Of a stretch of 64,000 nt of DNA, positions 36,028 through 45,556 are shown in pieces. Within the stretch, counting starts at the first letter, position 1, and the number at the start of each line of letters is the position of its first letter. A program made the translations under genes and the position numbers. Below the pieces are notes generated by a model, which saw only the letters and a program-made list of their open reading frames with translations, had not been told where the DNA came from and did not search any database. Source of the stretch: an uncultured Pelagibacteraceae bacterium (GTDB taxonomy: Bacteria > Pseudomonadota > Alphaproteobacteria > Pelagibacterales > Pelagibacteraceae); assembly GCA_902517865.1 (NCBI GenBank), contig CABYDT010000002.1, forward strand, positions 110,998 through 174,997, read 5' to 3'.

Positions 36028-37995
36028 ATGGCAATTAAAAAATTTCCTTTAAATAATATATGTTTAGAAGGGTCTATAGAACTAAGTGGGGATAAATCAA
36101 TATCTATCAGAACAATATTATTATCCGCATGGGCTCATGGCATATCTAATTTAAAAAACCTAGGGACAGGAGAAGACGTAAAAACTGCATTAAATGCAAT
36201 AAGAAAATTAAAAATTAATACACAGAATATTAGAGGTTCCTTAACTATTTTTGGTGGTGGATTTGGATATGACAAATTGAAGTCTGTCTCACTCAATATG
36301 GGTAACAGTGGAACATGCACTCGGCTTATTGCAGGACAACTTGCATCCAGTCCAATAATTTCTAAACTTTATGGTGATAAATCTCTGTCTCAAAGACCAT
36401 TAAGAATTAAGGAAGTTCTAGAGAATTTTAACTGCAACTTGCAAGCAAGAAAAAATAATTTTTTGCCTTTAATTATTAAAGGGAATTCAGATACGATACA
36501 ATCTACTGTAAAAATAAATAAACCGTCTGCACAAATTGTGTCGTCTGCTATTTTTTGCGCTATGAATAGTTATGGTACTTCAGAAATTAATGCCCCAAAT
36601 AATTCTAGAGACCATACTGAAAAATTACTTAAATTTTTAAAATATCCAATTAAAGTAAAATATCAAAAAAAATTAAAAAAAATAATTGTTGAAGGGAAAA
36701 AAAAAATTAATCCAATCTCTAATTATAGAATTCCTTCAGATCCTTCATCAGCAGCTTTTTTGATTGTTTTGGCTATATTAACCGAAAAAAGTAATTTAAC
36801 TATAAAAAATGTTTTATGTAATAAACACAGAATTAAATTCATAAATATATTAAAAAGAATGGGAGCAAAAATTAAAATTTTTAATACCAAACAATATTAT
36901 GGTGAAATAGTTTCCGATATTAATGTTAAGTCTTCCAAATTGAAATCTATAAAAATTATTCCAAATGATATTCCTGCCATAATCGATGAGTTACCAATTC
37001 TTTTTATAGCGGCGGCCTTTGCGAAAGGAAATTCCTATTTTCCGAATTTATCTGAATTAAAAATAAAAGAGTCAAACAGATTGCAAACTATGTATGAAAA
37101 CCTAAAAAAATGTGGAGTAAACTGTATATTAAAGACCAATTCATTAAGTATAAACGGGAAAAATAAAAATTTTTATAGTGTAGATGTGCCGGAAATTGAA
37201 ACTAAAAAAGACCATAGAATAGCTTTGTCTTTTTTAGTTTTGGCTGCAGCAACTAGAAAAAAAATAATAATTAACGATTTTAACTTTGTTAATATTAGTT
37301 TTCCTGAAATTGAAAAAATAATTAGAAAGCTAAAAACAAAAACAAATAAAGTTATTGTTGCTATCGATGGCAAGGTATCGTCGGGTAAGACATCAATATG
37401 TAAGAGTTTACAAAAAAAATACAAAGGGAAAGCATTTTTTTTTGATAGTGGTACTCTTTATAGAAGATTAAGTCTATTACATTTAAGAAAAAAATTTAAA
37501 AAAATAAATGTTAATTTTCTAGTGAAACAATCAAAAAAAATAAAAATAAAAGATTTATTAAGTAAAAATCTTCACTCTAATGAAGTGTCAATGCTCGTAC
37601 CAAAAATAGCTAAAATAAAAGAGGTAAGAATGGCTTTGCTAGATATACAAAGAAAAATTATTTTTGAGAGTAAAAGTGATATTATTTTAGTTGCAGGAAG
37701 AGATATTGGATCTAAAATTTTACCAAATAATTTTTCAGATTTAAAATTATTTATCGATGCACCAATTAAAATTAGGGCTTTAAGAAGATTTAAGGAATTA
37801 AAGCATAAATTTCCGAGTAAAAAGTTAGTATTTAAAAATATTTTAGCAGAGGTAAAAGCGCGTGATAAAGTCGATTCTAAGAGGAAAATTAGCCCCTTGG
37901 TAAAGGTAAAGTCAGCACACTTGATTTCTAATCATACAAAGTATATATCAACGCCCGTTATGAAAATAATTAAATTAATAAAAAAGGTATCATAA
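36028..37995 (+). CDS. aroA-cmk: Fused EPSP synthase and cytidylate kinase (AroA-Cmk)
   Basis: 655 residues. Residues 1 to about 440 are 3-phosphoshikimate 1-carboxyvinyltransferase: GDKSISIRTILL, MGNSGTCTRLIAG, DPSSAAFLIV, DELPILFIAAAFAKG, KESNRL and DHRIALSFLVLAAA. Residues from about 445 are cytidylate kinase, with P-loop DGKVSSGKTS, FFFDSGTLYRRLS and VAGRDIGSKILP. The two run in one frame across 37330-37370 with no stop or start, so this is a true fusion of neighbours that are normally separate (aroA, cmk, rpsA). It makes EPSP for aromatic amino acids and phosphorylates CMP/dCMP. Confidence 0.93.
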   Translation: MAIKKFPLNNICLEGSIELSGDKSISIRTILLSAWAHGISNLKNLGTGEDVKTALNAIRKLKINTQNIRGSLTIFGGGFGYDKLKSVSLNMGNSGTCTRLIAGQLASSPIISKLYGDKSLSQRPLRIKEVLENFNCNLQARKNNFLPLIIKGNSDTIQSTVKINKPSAQIVSSAIFCAMNSYGTSEINAPNNSRDHTEKLLKFLKYPIKVKYQKKLKKIIVEGKKKINPISNYRIPSDPSSAAFLIVLAILTEKSNLTIKNVLCNKHRIKFINILKRMGAKIKIFNTKQYYGEIVSDINVKSSKLKSIKIIPNDIPAIIDELPILFIAAAFAKGNSYFPNLSELKIKESNRLQTMYENLKKCGVNCILKTNSLSINGKNKNFYSVDVPEIETKKDHRIALSFLVLAAATRKKIIINDFNFVNISFPEIEKIIRKLKTKTNKVIVAIDGKVSSGKTSICKSLQKKYKGKAFFFDSGTLYRRLSLLHLRKKFKKINVNFLVKQSKKIKIKDLLSKNLHSNEVSMLVPKIAKIKEVRMALLDIQRKIIFESKSDIILVAGRDIGSKILPNNFSDLKLFIDAPIKIRALRRFKELKHKFPSKKLVFKNILAEVKARDKVDSKRKISPLVKVKSAHLISNHTKYISTPVMKIIKLIKKVS

Positions 37996-38003
37996 AAGAC
38001 ATA

Positions 38004-39722
38004 ATGGTATCACGACAAAGCCTAAAAATTTACGACAACAAATCAAACAACGAGTTTGAAAAACTTTTAAATGAAAATCTTAATAATGCCGGTATTGTTG
38101 AAAATACAATTGTAAAAGGCATAATTGAAAAAATTGAAGATAAATTTATTACAGTTTATTGTACCGGGGCCAAAAGCAGTGGAGTAATTGACAAGTCAGA
38201 AATTCCTTCATCAGAGTTAGAAAATTTAGCCATAAACAATGAAATTGAAGTATACGTGGAACGAACAGAAGATAGGACAGGAAATATTATCTTAAGTATT
38301 GAAAAAGCTCGAAGAGCCAAATCTTGGAAAAAAATTAAAGAAGCATTTGAAAATAAACAAAAAGTATCTGGTGTAGTTCAAAATGCGGTCAAGGGAGGAT
38401 TTGTAATCGAGGTAGAAAAAATATTTGCTTTTTGCCCTTCTTCTCAACTTTCTGATAGACCTGTTAAAAATGCGAATGAATTTTTAAGGAAACCTCTAGA
38501 ATTTCTTATTATTAAGATCGACCCTGTAAGAATGAATGTGATTGTAAGCAGAAGGGCGATTTTAGAAGAACAAAAAAATATAAATAAAGATGTGGTAATA
38601 TCGAAATACAAAGTTAATGACACTGTTGAAGGTCGTATCAAAGCAATCACTAGTTATGGATTATTTATATCTATAGAGTCATTAGACTGTCTTCTCCATT
38701 CCTCTGAAGTGAGTTGGTTAAAAATTTCGAACTTAAACGATATGTTTAATGTCGGTGACACAATCAAATGTCAGGTAATTGAAATTGATAAAGAAGCAAA
38801 AAGAATGTCTTTAAGTATTCGCTCAATGTACCCAGATCCATTTAAGACGGTCAGTGAGAAGTACGAAATTGGAAAACAGTATAAAGTAAAAATAGTAAAA
38901 CTAACAGATTGGGGTGCCTTCGCAGAGCTTTCAGAAGGAATTGTTGGTTTAATTCACTCAAGTGAAATTAAACACATGCAAAAAAATATTAATCCAAAGT
39001 CTGTATTTAAAATTAATGATGAAATAAATGTTAAACTGAAAGAAGTAAATGTTGAAAAAAGAAAAATAAGTTTAAGCTATAAAGATTGCCAGCCTAATCC
39101 ATTAGATGAGTTTGTTAAGAAGCATCCGATTGGAAGTATATGTGAAGCAAGTATAGTTAATAAAAAAGATTTTGGATTATTTTTAAACCCAGGCGACTCT
39201 GAAATAGATATATTTGTACATTACAAGCAAATATCTTTTTTGGAAACATCAAAAGATTTAGATGAATATAACAAAAATGATAAAGTAAAACTAAAGATAA
39301 TTGATATAAAAGATGGTAAAGTAAATGGATCTATAAGAGCACTTAAAAAAGATCCCTTCACATTTTTCGATAACAAAAAAACAGGAGATGTTGTTTCTGT
39401 TAGAGTTGTTGAAATTCAACCAAATGCTATTAAAGTTAACGTTGGCGAAGAAAGATTTCAAACTATAATTAAGAAATCTGATATAGCTTTAGAAAAGAAA
39501 GACTGCTCACCATCAAGATTTGCACCAGGAGATACAATAGATACAGTTGTGGTAGAGATTCAACCTCAGACAAGAAAAGTAAAATTATCTATCAAAGAAT
39601 ACGAAAAGCAACAACAGGATGAGGCGCTCAAAAAATACGGAAGCACAACAAGTGGCCAGTCACTGGCTGGAGTTCTTGGGGCAGCTCTTAAGAAAAAAAA
39701 TACAAAAAAAAAGAAATCTTAG
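38004..39722 (+). CDS. rpsA: 30S ribosomal protein S1
   Basis: 572 residues with about six S1 RNA-binding repeats. Clear ones include VNDTVEGRIKAITSYGLFISI (about 200-220), KQYKVKIVKLTDWGAFAEL and GDVVSVRVVEIQPNAIKVNV. Length is as expected for alphaproteobacterial S1. It unfolds mRNA at initiation on the 30S subunit. It starts 8 bp after aroA-cmk and is followed by ihfB, the conserved order. Confidence 0.96.
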   Translation: MVSRQSLKIYDNKSNNEFEKLLNENLNNAGIVENTIVKGIIEKIEDKFITVYCTGAKSSGVIDKSEIPSSELENLAINNEIEVYVERTEDRTGNIILSIEKARRAKSWKKIKEAFENKQKVSGVVQNAVKGGFVIEVEKIFAFCPSSQLSDRPVKNANEFLRKPLEFLIIKIDPVRMNVIVSRRAILEEQKNINKDVVISKYKVNDTVEGRIKAITSYGLFISIESLDCLLHSSEVSWLKISNLNDMFNVGDTIKCQVIEIDKEAKRMSLSIRSMYPDPFKTVSEKYEIGKQYKVKIVKLTDWGAFAELSEGIVGLIHSSEIKHMQKNINPKSVFKINDEINVKLKEVNVEKRKISLSYKDCQPNPLDEFVKKHPIGSICEASIVNKKDFGLFLNPGDSEIDIFVHYKQISFLETSKDLDEYNKNDKVKLKIIDIKDGKVNGSIRALKKDPFTFFDNKKTGDVVSVRVVEIQPNAIKVNVGEERFQTIIKKSDIALEKKDCSPSRFAPGDTIDTVVVEIQPQTRKVKLSIKEYEKQQQDEALKKYGSTTSGQSLAGVLGAALKKKNTKKKKS

Positions 39723-39765
39723 CTTGTTAATTTAATTTTTTGTGTTTTAATCAAAATTCAATAGT

Positions 39766-40077
39766 ATGGTTGATAACAAAAACTATGTTAAATCAGATTT
39801 GATAAATTCAATTCAATTAAAATACGATAAAATACCATTAAGAGATATTGAGCGTATTATTGATATCATATTTAAACATTTAACAAACTCATTGGCATCC
39901 GGATCAAGCATAGAGCTTAGAAATTTCGGTTGTTGGCGAATAAAAAATATGAAACCAAAAATTGCGAGAAATCCAAAAACAGGTGAAAAAATATCTGTTG
40001 GTGAAAAAAAGAAAATATATTGGAAAAGCTCTAAAGTTTTAAATCAAAGAATTAATAAAAGCAAAATTGAAACATAA
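39766..40077 (+). CDS. ihfB: Integration host factor beta / HU-family DNA-binding protein
   Basis: 103 residues with the HU/IHF fold: KSDLINSIQLKY, then IIDIIFKHLTNSLASGSSIELRNFGCW, and the DNA-clamping arm KPKIARNPKTGEKISVGEK (about 64-82) with the Arg-Asn-Pro tip that intercalates DNA. The position right after rpsA is the standard place of ihfB. It bends DNA in transcription and recombination. The tyrosine integrase of the element could use it. Confidence 0.9.
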   Translation: MVDNKNYVKSDLINSIQLKYDKIPLRDIERIIDIIFKHLTNSLASGSSIELRNFGCWRIKNMKPKIARNPKTGEKISVGEKKKIYWKSSKVLNQRINKSKIET

Positions 40078-40753
40078 AATTATTTTTATAGCACTTGATT
40101 GTAGTATTTCAAAAGCCAAATCTATTGTTAAATCTATCCCTAAAATTAATTCTAAGAAATATAAATTTGCTTTGAAAATTGGGTATCAAATATTTTTTGC
40201 TAAAGGGGGTCGAGAATTTATTAAATCCATCAAAAATTTTAAAATTTTTTTAGATATCAAAGCTTATGATATTGAAAATACAATTAAGCACGCGATGCTT
40301 TCAATAAAAGATTTAACTAACGTTGAGTATATTTCAGTGCATGCATCTTCAGGTATAAAAGCATTAAAAGTTGCTAAAAAATTTGCTGGCAACAAAAAGA
40401 TTTTAGCAGTTACAACACTTACAAGTTTTAATCAAAAAAAAATAATAGAGATAGGCTTTAAAAAAAAATTAAGTGACTTAGTCTTTCTTCAAGCTAAAAA
40501 TGCAAAAAAAGCTGGTTGTTATGGTGTTATCTGTAGCGGTCACGAAAGCCTTAAAATTTATAAAAAATTAAAAATTAATACAATCACGCCCGGCATAAGA
40601 TTGCCAGGAAATAAATTGAATGAACAAAAAAGAGTATCAACTCCTCTCAAAGCTTTTGTTAATAGCAAAGCTTATGGCATAGTTATAGGAAGAAGTATTA
40701 CCGATAATATAAAAATAAATATTGATAAACTTTTAAATCATTTAGGGGAATGA
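40067..40753 (+). CDS. pyrF: Orotidine 5'-phosphate decarboxylase
   Basis: 228 residues starting at a TTG (40067-40069) inside the ihfB 3' end. No ATG is available before the core, so this weak start or a coupled re-initiation must be used. Core motifs: FIALDCSISKA (5-15), the catalytic K-x-D set in IFLDIKAYDIENT (about 60-72), SVHASSG, and the phosphate-binding TPGIRLPG and AYGIVIGRSIT. It converts OMP to UMP, the last step of pyrimidine synthesis. The stop overlaps the trpF start (ATGA). Confidence 0.9.
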   Translation: MKHKIIFIALDCSISKAKSIVKSIPKINSKKYKFALKIGYQIFFAKGGREFIKSIKNFKIFLDIKAYDIENTIKHAMLSIKDLTNVEYISVHASSGIKALKVAKKFAGNKKILAVTTLTSFNQKKIIEIGFKKKLSDLVFLQAKNAKKAGCYGVICSGHESLKIYKKLKINTITPGIRLPGNKLNEQKRVSTPLKAFVNSKAYGIVIGRSITDNIKINIDKLLNHLGE

Positions 40754-41355
40754 AAAGCATTGTTAAAATTTGTGGTCTCTCAGAAAAAAGCTCTGTTGAT
40801 ACTGCTATAAAAAATGGTGCTAAATATTTAGGATTTATATTAAATTATCCAAAGAGCCCGAGAAACATAACTCTTGATCAATTAAAAGGTATAACACAGG
40901 GTATAAAAACCAATAAAGTAGCTGTTATGGTCAATCCATCTGATGATCAAATAAATCAAATTTTCAAATTTTGCGAATATTTACAGTGTCATGGAGATGA
41001 AACAAGCGAAAGAATTAATGATATTAAAAAAAAATTTAACATTAAAATTATTAAAACCATTAAGGTTAAGAATGAATTATCTCTTCAAGAAATTTCTAAA
41101 TACCAAGTAGCTGATGAGATATTAATTGATACGCCAGCAATGGAAAAAACTCAGACTTTTAACTTTAAAATTTTAAAAGATATAGATATTACTCGTTATT
41201 TCTTGGCAGGAGGGATTAACGATAAAAATTTAAAATTTGCTATGCAAAATACTAATAAAATAGATGTATCAAGTGGCCTAGAAAGTGTTAAAGGAATAAA
41301 AGATAACAATAAAATTGAAAAATTTTTGAATTTGGTAAAGAGTTATGAAAATTAA
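40750..41355 (+). CDS. trpF: Phosphoribosylanthranilate isomerase
   Basis: 201 residues. Catalytic Cys in VKICGLSEK (5-13), GFILNYPKSPRNI (about 30-42), YLQCHGDE replacing the usual LQLHG, the general-acid Asp in EILIDTPA, and phosphate-binding FLAGGIND and DVSSGLES. It acts in tryptophan synthesis before TrpC and TrpAB. It is coupled to pyrF (ATGA) and to trpB (11-bp overlap). It looks more diverged than its translation-gene neighbours. Confidence 0.9.
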   Translation: MKSIVKICGLSEKSSVDTAIKNGAKYLGFILNYPKSPRNITLDQLKGITQGIKTNKVAVMVNPSDDQINQIFKFCEYLQCHGDETSERINDIKKKFNIKIIKTIKVKNELSLQEISKYQVADEILIDTPAMEKTQTFNFKILKDIDITRYFLAGGINDKNLKFAMQNTNKIDVSSGLESVKGIKDNNKIEKFLNLVKSYEN

Positions 41356-42580
41356 AAAAAAAATTCCTTTAATTGATCAGCATGACAGAAATGGATTTTA
41401 TGGTGGAAAATTTGGCGGAAATTACGTAGCTGAAACTTTGAAGAAACCTATTGAAGATTTAACAAATTTATTTGAAAAATGTAGGTCTGAAAAAAGTTTT
41501 ATCAAACAGAGAGATGATTTATATAAAGATTATGTAGGAACCCCTACTCGTTTTTTAAAATTACAAAACCTTACAGATCATTTGGGTGGTGCCCAAATAT
41601 ATGCAAAAATGGTTTCAGATGCAAACGGCGGGGCTCATAAAATTTATAATGCAATTACTCATGCGATGCTTTGTAAAAGAGCAAACAAAAAATATATATG
41701 TACTGATACAGGTGCAGGCTACAATGGAAAGATGTTTTCTATGGTTGCTAAAAAATTTGGCTTAGGTTGTAAAGTATTTATGGGTACACGTGATATCGAA
41801 AGGCAAAAACCAAATTGTGATGCAATGAGAAGAAATGGAGCTGAAATAGTTCCAGTAGATTCAGGAAGTAAAACGTTAGTTGATGCCGTAAGTGAGTGTA
41901 TCAGATATTGGGTATCTAATTGTGATAAAACTCATATGGGGATTGGTAGTCTGGTTGGTCCGAACATCTTTATTAAAATATGTGGGTGGAGTACAGCACA
42001 AATTTCAAGAGAGTTAAAATTCCAGTTATATGATGAGTTTGGACAAATTCCAAAAAAACTGAAACTAATTAATTGTGTGGGTGGTGGATCCAGTGCTTAT
42101 GGTTTCTGGAGCGAGTTTATTGATTACGAAAAAAAGGATTGTGAACTGATAGGTGTCGAAGCGGGGGGATCGTCCAAAAGCAAATTACACGCAGCACCTT
42201 TGAGTAAAAACTCTAAGATAGGTATTTTGCATGGCGCCGCAGCCTATTGCGTTCAAAATTCTGAGGGGCAAATTGATGAAACAGAAAGTTGTAGTTCTGG
42301 ACTAGACTATCCGTCTTGTTCTCCCATCCACTGTTTTTTAAAAGATACAAAGAGAGCAAGATACACATATGCTACAGATGAAGAAGCTTTTAAGGCCTAT
42401 AAACTAGTTACAGAGTTAGAAGACATATCTCCTAGCTTAGAACCAGCACATGCCTTTGCAGAAGTAATTAAAATGGCACCAAAATTAAATGATGATCATG
42501 TTTGCATAATAAATAGTTGTGGGGACAGTTTAAAAGATAAAGATATAATAAAAAAATATTTGGGAAGTTATATTAGATGA
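41345..42580 (+). CDS. trpB: Tryptophan synthase beta chain, atypical active site
   Basis: 411 residues. Fold and order follow TrpB: NGFYGGKFGGNYVAE (16-30), YVGTPTRFLKLQNLTDHLGG (63-82), PLP lysine K99 in GGAHKIYN, GAGYNG (123-128), CVGGGSSA (244-251), GLDYP (319-323) and SCGDSLKDKD (391-400). Unusual points: the near-invariant KREDLNHTGAHK is AKMVSDANGGAHK, the catalytic Glu of ETGAGQHG is Asp121, QHG is YNG, and the phosphate loop Asn is Ser250. It should join indole and serine with TrpA, but efficiency or substrate may differ. Overlaps trpA by 4 bp. Confidence 0.88.
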   Translation: MKIKKKIPLIDQHDRNGFYGGKFGGNYVAETLKKPIEDLTNLFEKCRSEKSFIKQRDDLYKDYVGTPTRFLKLQNLTDHLGGAQIYAKMVSDANGGAHKIYNAITHAMLCKRANKKYICTDTGAGYNGKMFSMVAKKFGLGCKVFMGTRDIERQKPNCDAMRRNGAEIVPVDSGSKTLVDAVSECIRYWVSNCDKTHMGIGSLVGPNIFIKICGWSTAQISRELKFQLYDEFGQIPKKLKLINCVGGGSSAYGFWSEFIDYEKKDCELIGVEAGGSSKSKLHAAPLSKNSKIGILHGAAAYCVQNSEGQIDETESCSSGLDYPSCSPIHCFLKDTKRARYTYATDEEAFKAYKLVTELEDISPSLEPAHAFAEVIKMAPKLNDDHVCIINSCGDSLKDKDIIKKYLGSYIR

Positions 42581-43377
42581 ACAGAGAAATATCTTTAGCT
42601 TTTAGAAAATGTAAAGATGAAAAAAGACCTGCTCTTTTGACTTATATAGTCGCTGGAGACTATAATAAAAAGAAGTCATCACAAATTTTAAATTCAATAT
42701 CCGAGCATGCAGATATTATCGAATACGGTATGCCTTTTAACGCGGCAACAGCAGATGGTCCACAAATACAAAATAGCTCCTATAGAGCTTTAAAGGGTGG
42801 TATTAAGTTGAGAGACATTTTTAGAATCATTAAAAATTATAAAAAAAACAAACTCTCAAAACCCTGTATATTAATGGGTTACTATCAAACAGTATTTAAT
42901 TTTGGCGAAAAAAATTTTATTCGTGAATGTAAAAGAAGCAAAGTGAGTGGGTGTATTATTGTTGACTTGCCATGGCCTGAAAATAAAAATTTTTCAAAAT
43001 TATGTAAAAAAAATAACATAACTTTTGTACAGTTAATCTCTCCAACAACAACATTAAGGAGGATGAGAGAAATCATCAAGAACTCTGATGAGCTAAATTA
43101 TCTAATTAGTATGCTATCTACAACAGGAGGGAAGCTTAAAAGCTCCTCTAGTAAAATTTTAAAACAATATCAGAAGGTAAAAAGAATCAATCCATCAAAA
43201 AAATTAGTAATTGGTTTTGGAATTACTAGAAAAACTATTAAATCCCTCAAAAATAGCGATGGTTTAGTGGTTGGAAGTGAGTTGTGCAAAGGGATTTCAG
43301 ATGCATTGAAAAAACGTCAAAATCCTATTAAGAAATTAAATAAGATGGTAAAAGAATTAAAAATAAAAATAAGCTAA
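42577..43377 (+). CDS. trpA: Tryptophan synthase alpha chain, diverged
   Basis: 266 residues. Both catalytic acids are at canonical positions: Glu49 (IEYGMPF) and Asp60 (ADGPQIQ). LMGYYQTVFNFG and VDLPWPE correspond to the conserved MTYYN and VPDLP blocks. The phosphate-binding region VGFGIT...DGLVVGSELCK is present. The usual LSRTGVTG loop reads ISMLSTTGGKLKSS. It cleaves indole-3-glycerol phosphate and channels indole to TrpB. The divergence parallels that of TrpB. Confidence 0.9.
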   Translation: MNREISLAFRKCKDEKRPALLTYIVAGDYNKKKSSQILNSISEHADIIEYGMPFNAATADGPQIQNSSYRALKGGIKLRDIFRIIKNYKKNKLSKPCILMGYYQTVFNFGEKNFIRECKRSKVSGCIIVDLPWPENKNFSKLCKKNNITFVQLISPTTTLRRMREIIKNSDELNYLISMLSTTGGKLKSSSSKILKQYQKVKRINPSKKLVIGFGITRKTIKSLKNSDGLVVGSELCKGISDALKKRQNPIKKLNKMVKELKIKIS

Positions 43378-43380
43378 ATT

Positions 43381-44322
43381 ATGAATTGGATAAAAAATAT
43401 TAGTAAGAAAATAAAGCCTAAGATTTCAAATTTATTTAAAAAGAAGTCTCTAGCGCCAGATGATTTTTGGGCAAGCTGTCCCTCGTGTTCAAGTGTCATA
43501 GATAGAAATGATATCAAAAACAATTTTTATTGTTGTACAAAATGCAATGAGCCTCAACAAATTTTTCCTCGACAAAGATTTGAAATGCTATTTGATAATG
43601 GAGAATATACAGAATTAAAGTCCCCAAAAGTATCATCAGATCCTCTGCAATGGTCTGATACTAAGAAGTATTCAGATAAAGTTAAGGCAGCAAGAAAAAA
43701 ATTTGACCAAGATAATGCTGCTGTTGTAGCGGCAGGAAGTATTAATTCTCTACCAGTTGTATCTTATTGTTTGAACCAAAAATTTCTAGGTGGCTCGGTA
43801 GGTCTTGAAGAAGGTGCAGCCTTTGTTTTTGCATGTAAAGAAGCTGTAAGAACAAGATCATCTCTTATTGCTTTTCCATCAACTGGTGGACAAAAAATGC
43901 AACACTCAATTTTTGGATTAATGATGATGCCGCAATCTATCATAGCTTTACAGGAATTAGAAAAAGAGAAACTGCCTGTTATTATTATGGCAGTTAGTCC
44001 AGTTAGTGGTGGAGTTACAGCTAGTTGGGTTTATGGACCGTCAGTATTCTTATTTGCTGAAAGCGAAAGCACTAAAATTATGTTTGCTGGCCCGCGCGTG
44101 ATAGAAAAAACAATTTCTGAACAATTACCTTCAGATTTTCAAACTGCAGGTCTTCTATTAAAAAAAGGTTTTGTCGATCGTATAATTCCAAGAAAAAAAC
44201 ATAGAGAAGAATTCAGTAATTTGATATCTATCCTTCTTCATAAACAAATTAATAAAGAAGATAGCTTATCAAATGCACAACAACAAAACACAATTCATAC
44301 TAAATCAACTTTATCGGCTTAA
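43381..44322 (+). CDS. accD: Acetyl-CoA carboxylase carboxyltransferase beta subunit
   Basis: 313 residues. N-terminal four-cysteine zinc ribbon CPSC...CCTKC (about 35-57), then RFEMLFDNGEYTEL and the carboxyltransferase core with KFLGGSVGLEEGAAFVFACKEAV, FPSTGGQKMQHS (usual form STGGARMQE) and PVSGGVTASW. It carboxylates acetyl-CoA to malonyl-CoA with AccA. It is 3 bp after trpA and its last 50 bp overlap the start of folC. Confidence 0.95.
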   Translation: MNWIKNISKKIKPKISNLFKKKSLAPDDFWASCPSCSSVIDRNDIKNNFYCCTKCNEPQQIFPRQRFEMLFDNGEYTELKSPKVSSDPLQWSDTKKYSDKVKAARKKFDQDNAAVVAAGSINSLPVVSYCLNQKFLGGSVGLEEGAAFVFACKEAVRTRSSLIAFPSTGGQKMQHSIFGLMMMPQSIIALQELEKEKLPVIIMAVSPVSGGVTASWVYGPSVFLFAESESTKIMFAGPRVIEKTISEQLPSDFQTAGLLLKKGFVDRIIPRKKHREEFSNLISILLHKQINKEDSLSNAQQQNTIHTKSTLSA

Positions 44323-45556
44323 TCCACCAGGTCGAATAGAACTTACATTAGATAGAATTAAAAGGTTACTCAAAGATTTGGGTAACCCTGAAAAGAAATT
44401 AAAAAACGTTATTATTGTTGGAGGTACCAATGGAAAAGGTTCAACTATTGAATTTTTAAGATCAATACTTTCAGAAAATGACTATAGTGTTAATGTTTAT
44501 ACAAGTCCTCATGTTTTATCCTTTAATGAAAGAATTAATTTTAATGGAAAATATATTACTGATAAGCAATTTGAAGAGTATGTAATAAAAATTGATAAAG
44601 CTAATAGCGATAAGGATATTACATTTTATGAATACATATCCTCAATGGCTTTTCTTGCTTTTTATGAAAATCCAGCAGAGTTCAATTTAATTGAAGTCGG
44701 TCTAGGTGGAGTCGGAGATTGTGCGGCTGTTTTCGAAAAACCTGTAGGACAAATATTAACTCCAATTTCTCTAGATCATTTAGAATATCTAGGACCTACA
44801 ATTGAAGATATCGTCAAAAATAAAACTGGGATTATAAAAGAGAATACCAATTTAGTTATATCTCGACAAAAGCGGTCTATCCAAAAGATAATCGATAAAG
44901 AAATCGCCAAAAAGAAAACAAAAAAATATATCTTGGGTGAAGACTTTCAGGTTGCAAAAGAAAATAATCGAATGATTTTTCAAGATCAGAATAGTCTGCA
45001 TGATATCGACTTACCAAAAATGAACGGAGACTTTCAGTTGGATAACGCTTCCACAGCTATCAAAATGCTTAAATCTTTGAATATCAAGCTAGATAATGAG
45101 TCAATTAACAAGGGTATAATAAATGCAAGTATTAGCGGAAGAATTCAAATTGTCCATAACGGCAATTTAAGAAATAATATTCACGATGAAAATATGCTTA
45201 TTCTAGACGGTTCGCATAACGAAGATGCAGGCAAAGAACTTTCAAGCTTTCTTGAAAAACTCAAAGGTAAAAAAAATATCTATATGGTATTTAATATGCT
45301 TAAATCAAAAAATATTGAAAATTATTTAAAATATTTTTCTACATTAATTAATGAAATAAAGGTGATTAAATGTGATGATGGTTTTTACGAAGTTAAAGAT
45401 GCTATGAGTAAAATAAGCAAACTTGGCATACATGTGAACCCCTCAAAAAATGTATCATCAGCCTTATCTCAATTTGCAATACAAGATCCTGAAGCAATTA
45501 TTGTCATTTCAGGAAGTTTTAGAATTATAGGTAAAGCTTTGGAATTAAACAAATGA
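44273..45556 (+). CDS. folC: Bifunctional folylpolyglutamate/dihydrofolate synthase
   Basis: 427 residues. P-loop VGGTNGKGSTIEFL (about 48-61), YTSPHVLSFNERI, LIEVGLGGVGDCAAVFEKP, and the C-terminal ligase domain with ILDGSHNEDAG. It adds glutamate to folates. The ATG chosen (44273) lies 50 bp inside accD. No later ATG precedes the P-loop, so the overlap seems real. The order accD-folC is conserved in alphaproteobacteria. Confidence 0.93.
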   Translation: MHNNKTQFILNQLYRLNPPGRIELTLDRIKRLLKDLGNPEKKLKNVIIVGGTNGKGSTIEFLRSILSENDYSVNVYTSPHVLSFNERINFNGKYITDKQFEEYVIKIDKANSDKDITFYEYISSMAFLAFYENPAEFNLIEVGLGGVGDCAAVFEKPVGQILTPISLDHLEYLGPTIEDIVKNKTGIIKENTNLVISRQKRSIQKIIDKEIAKKKTKKYILGEDFQVAKENNRMIFQDQNSLHDIDLPKMNGDFQLDNASTAIKMLKSLNIKLDNESINKGIINASISGRIQIVHNGNLRNNIHDENMLILDGSHNEDAGKELSSFLEKLKGKKNIYMVFNMLKSKNIENYLKYFSTLINEIKVIKCDDGFYEVKDAMSKISKLGIHVNPSKNVSSALSQFAIQDPEAIIVISGSFRIIGKALELNK

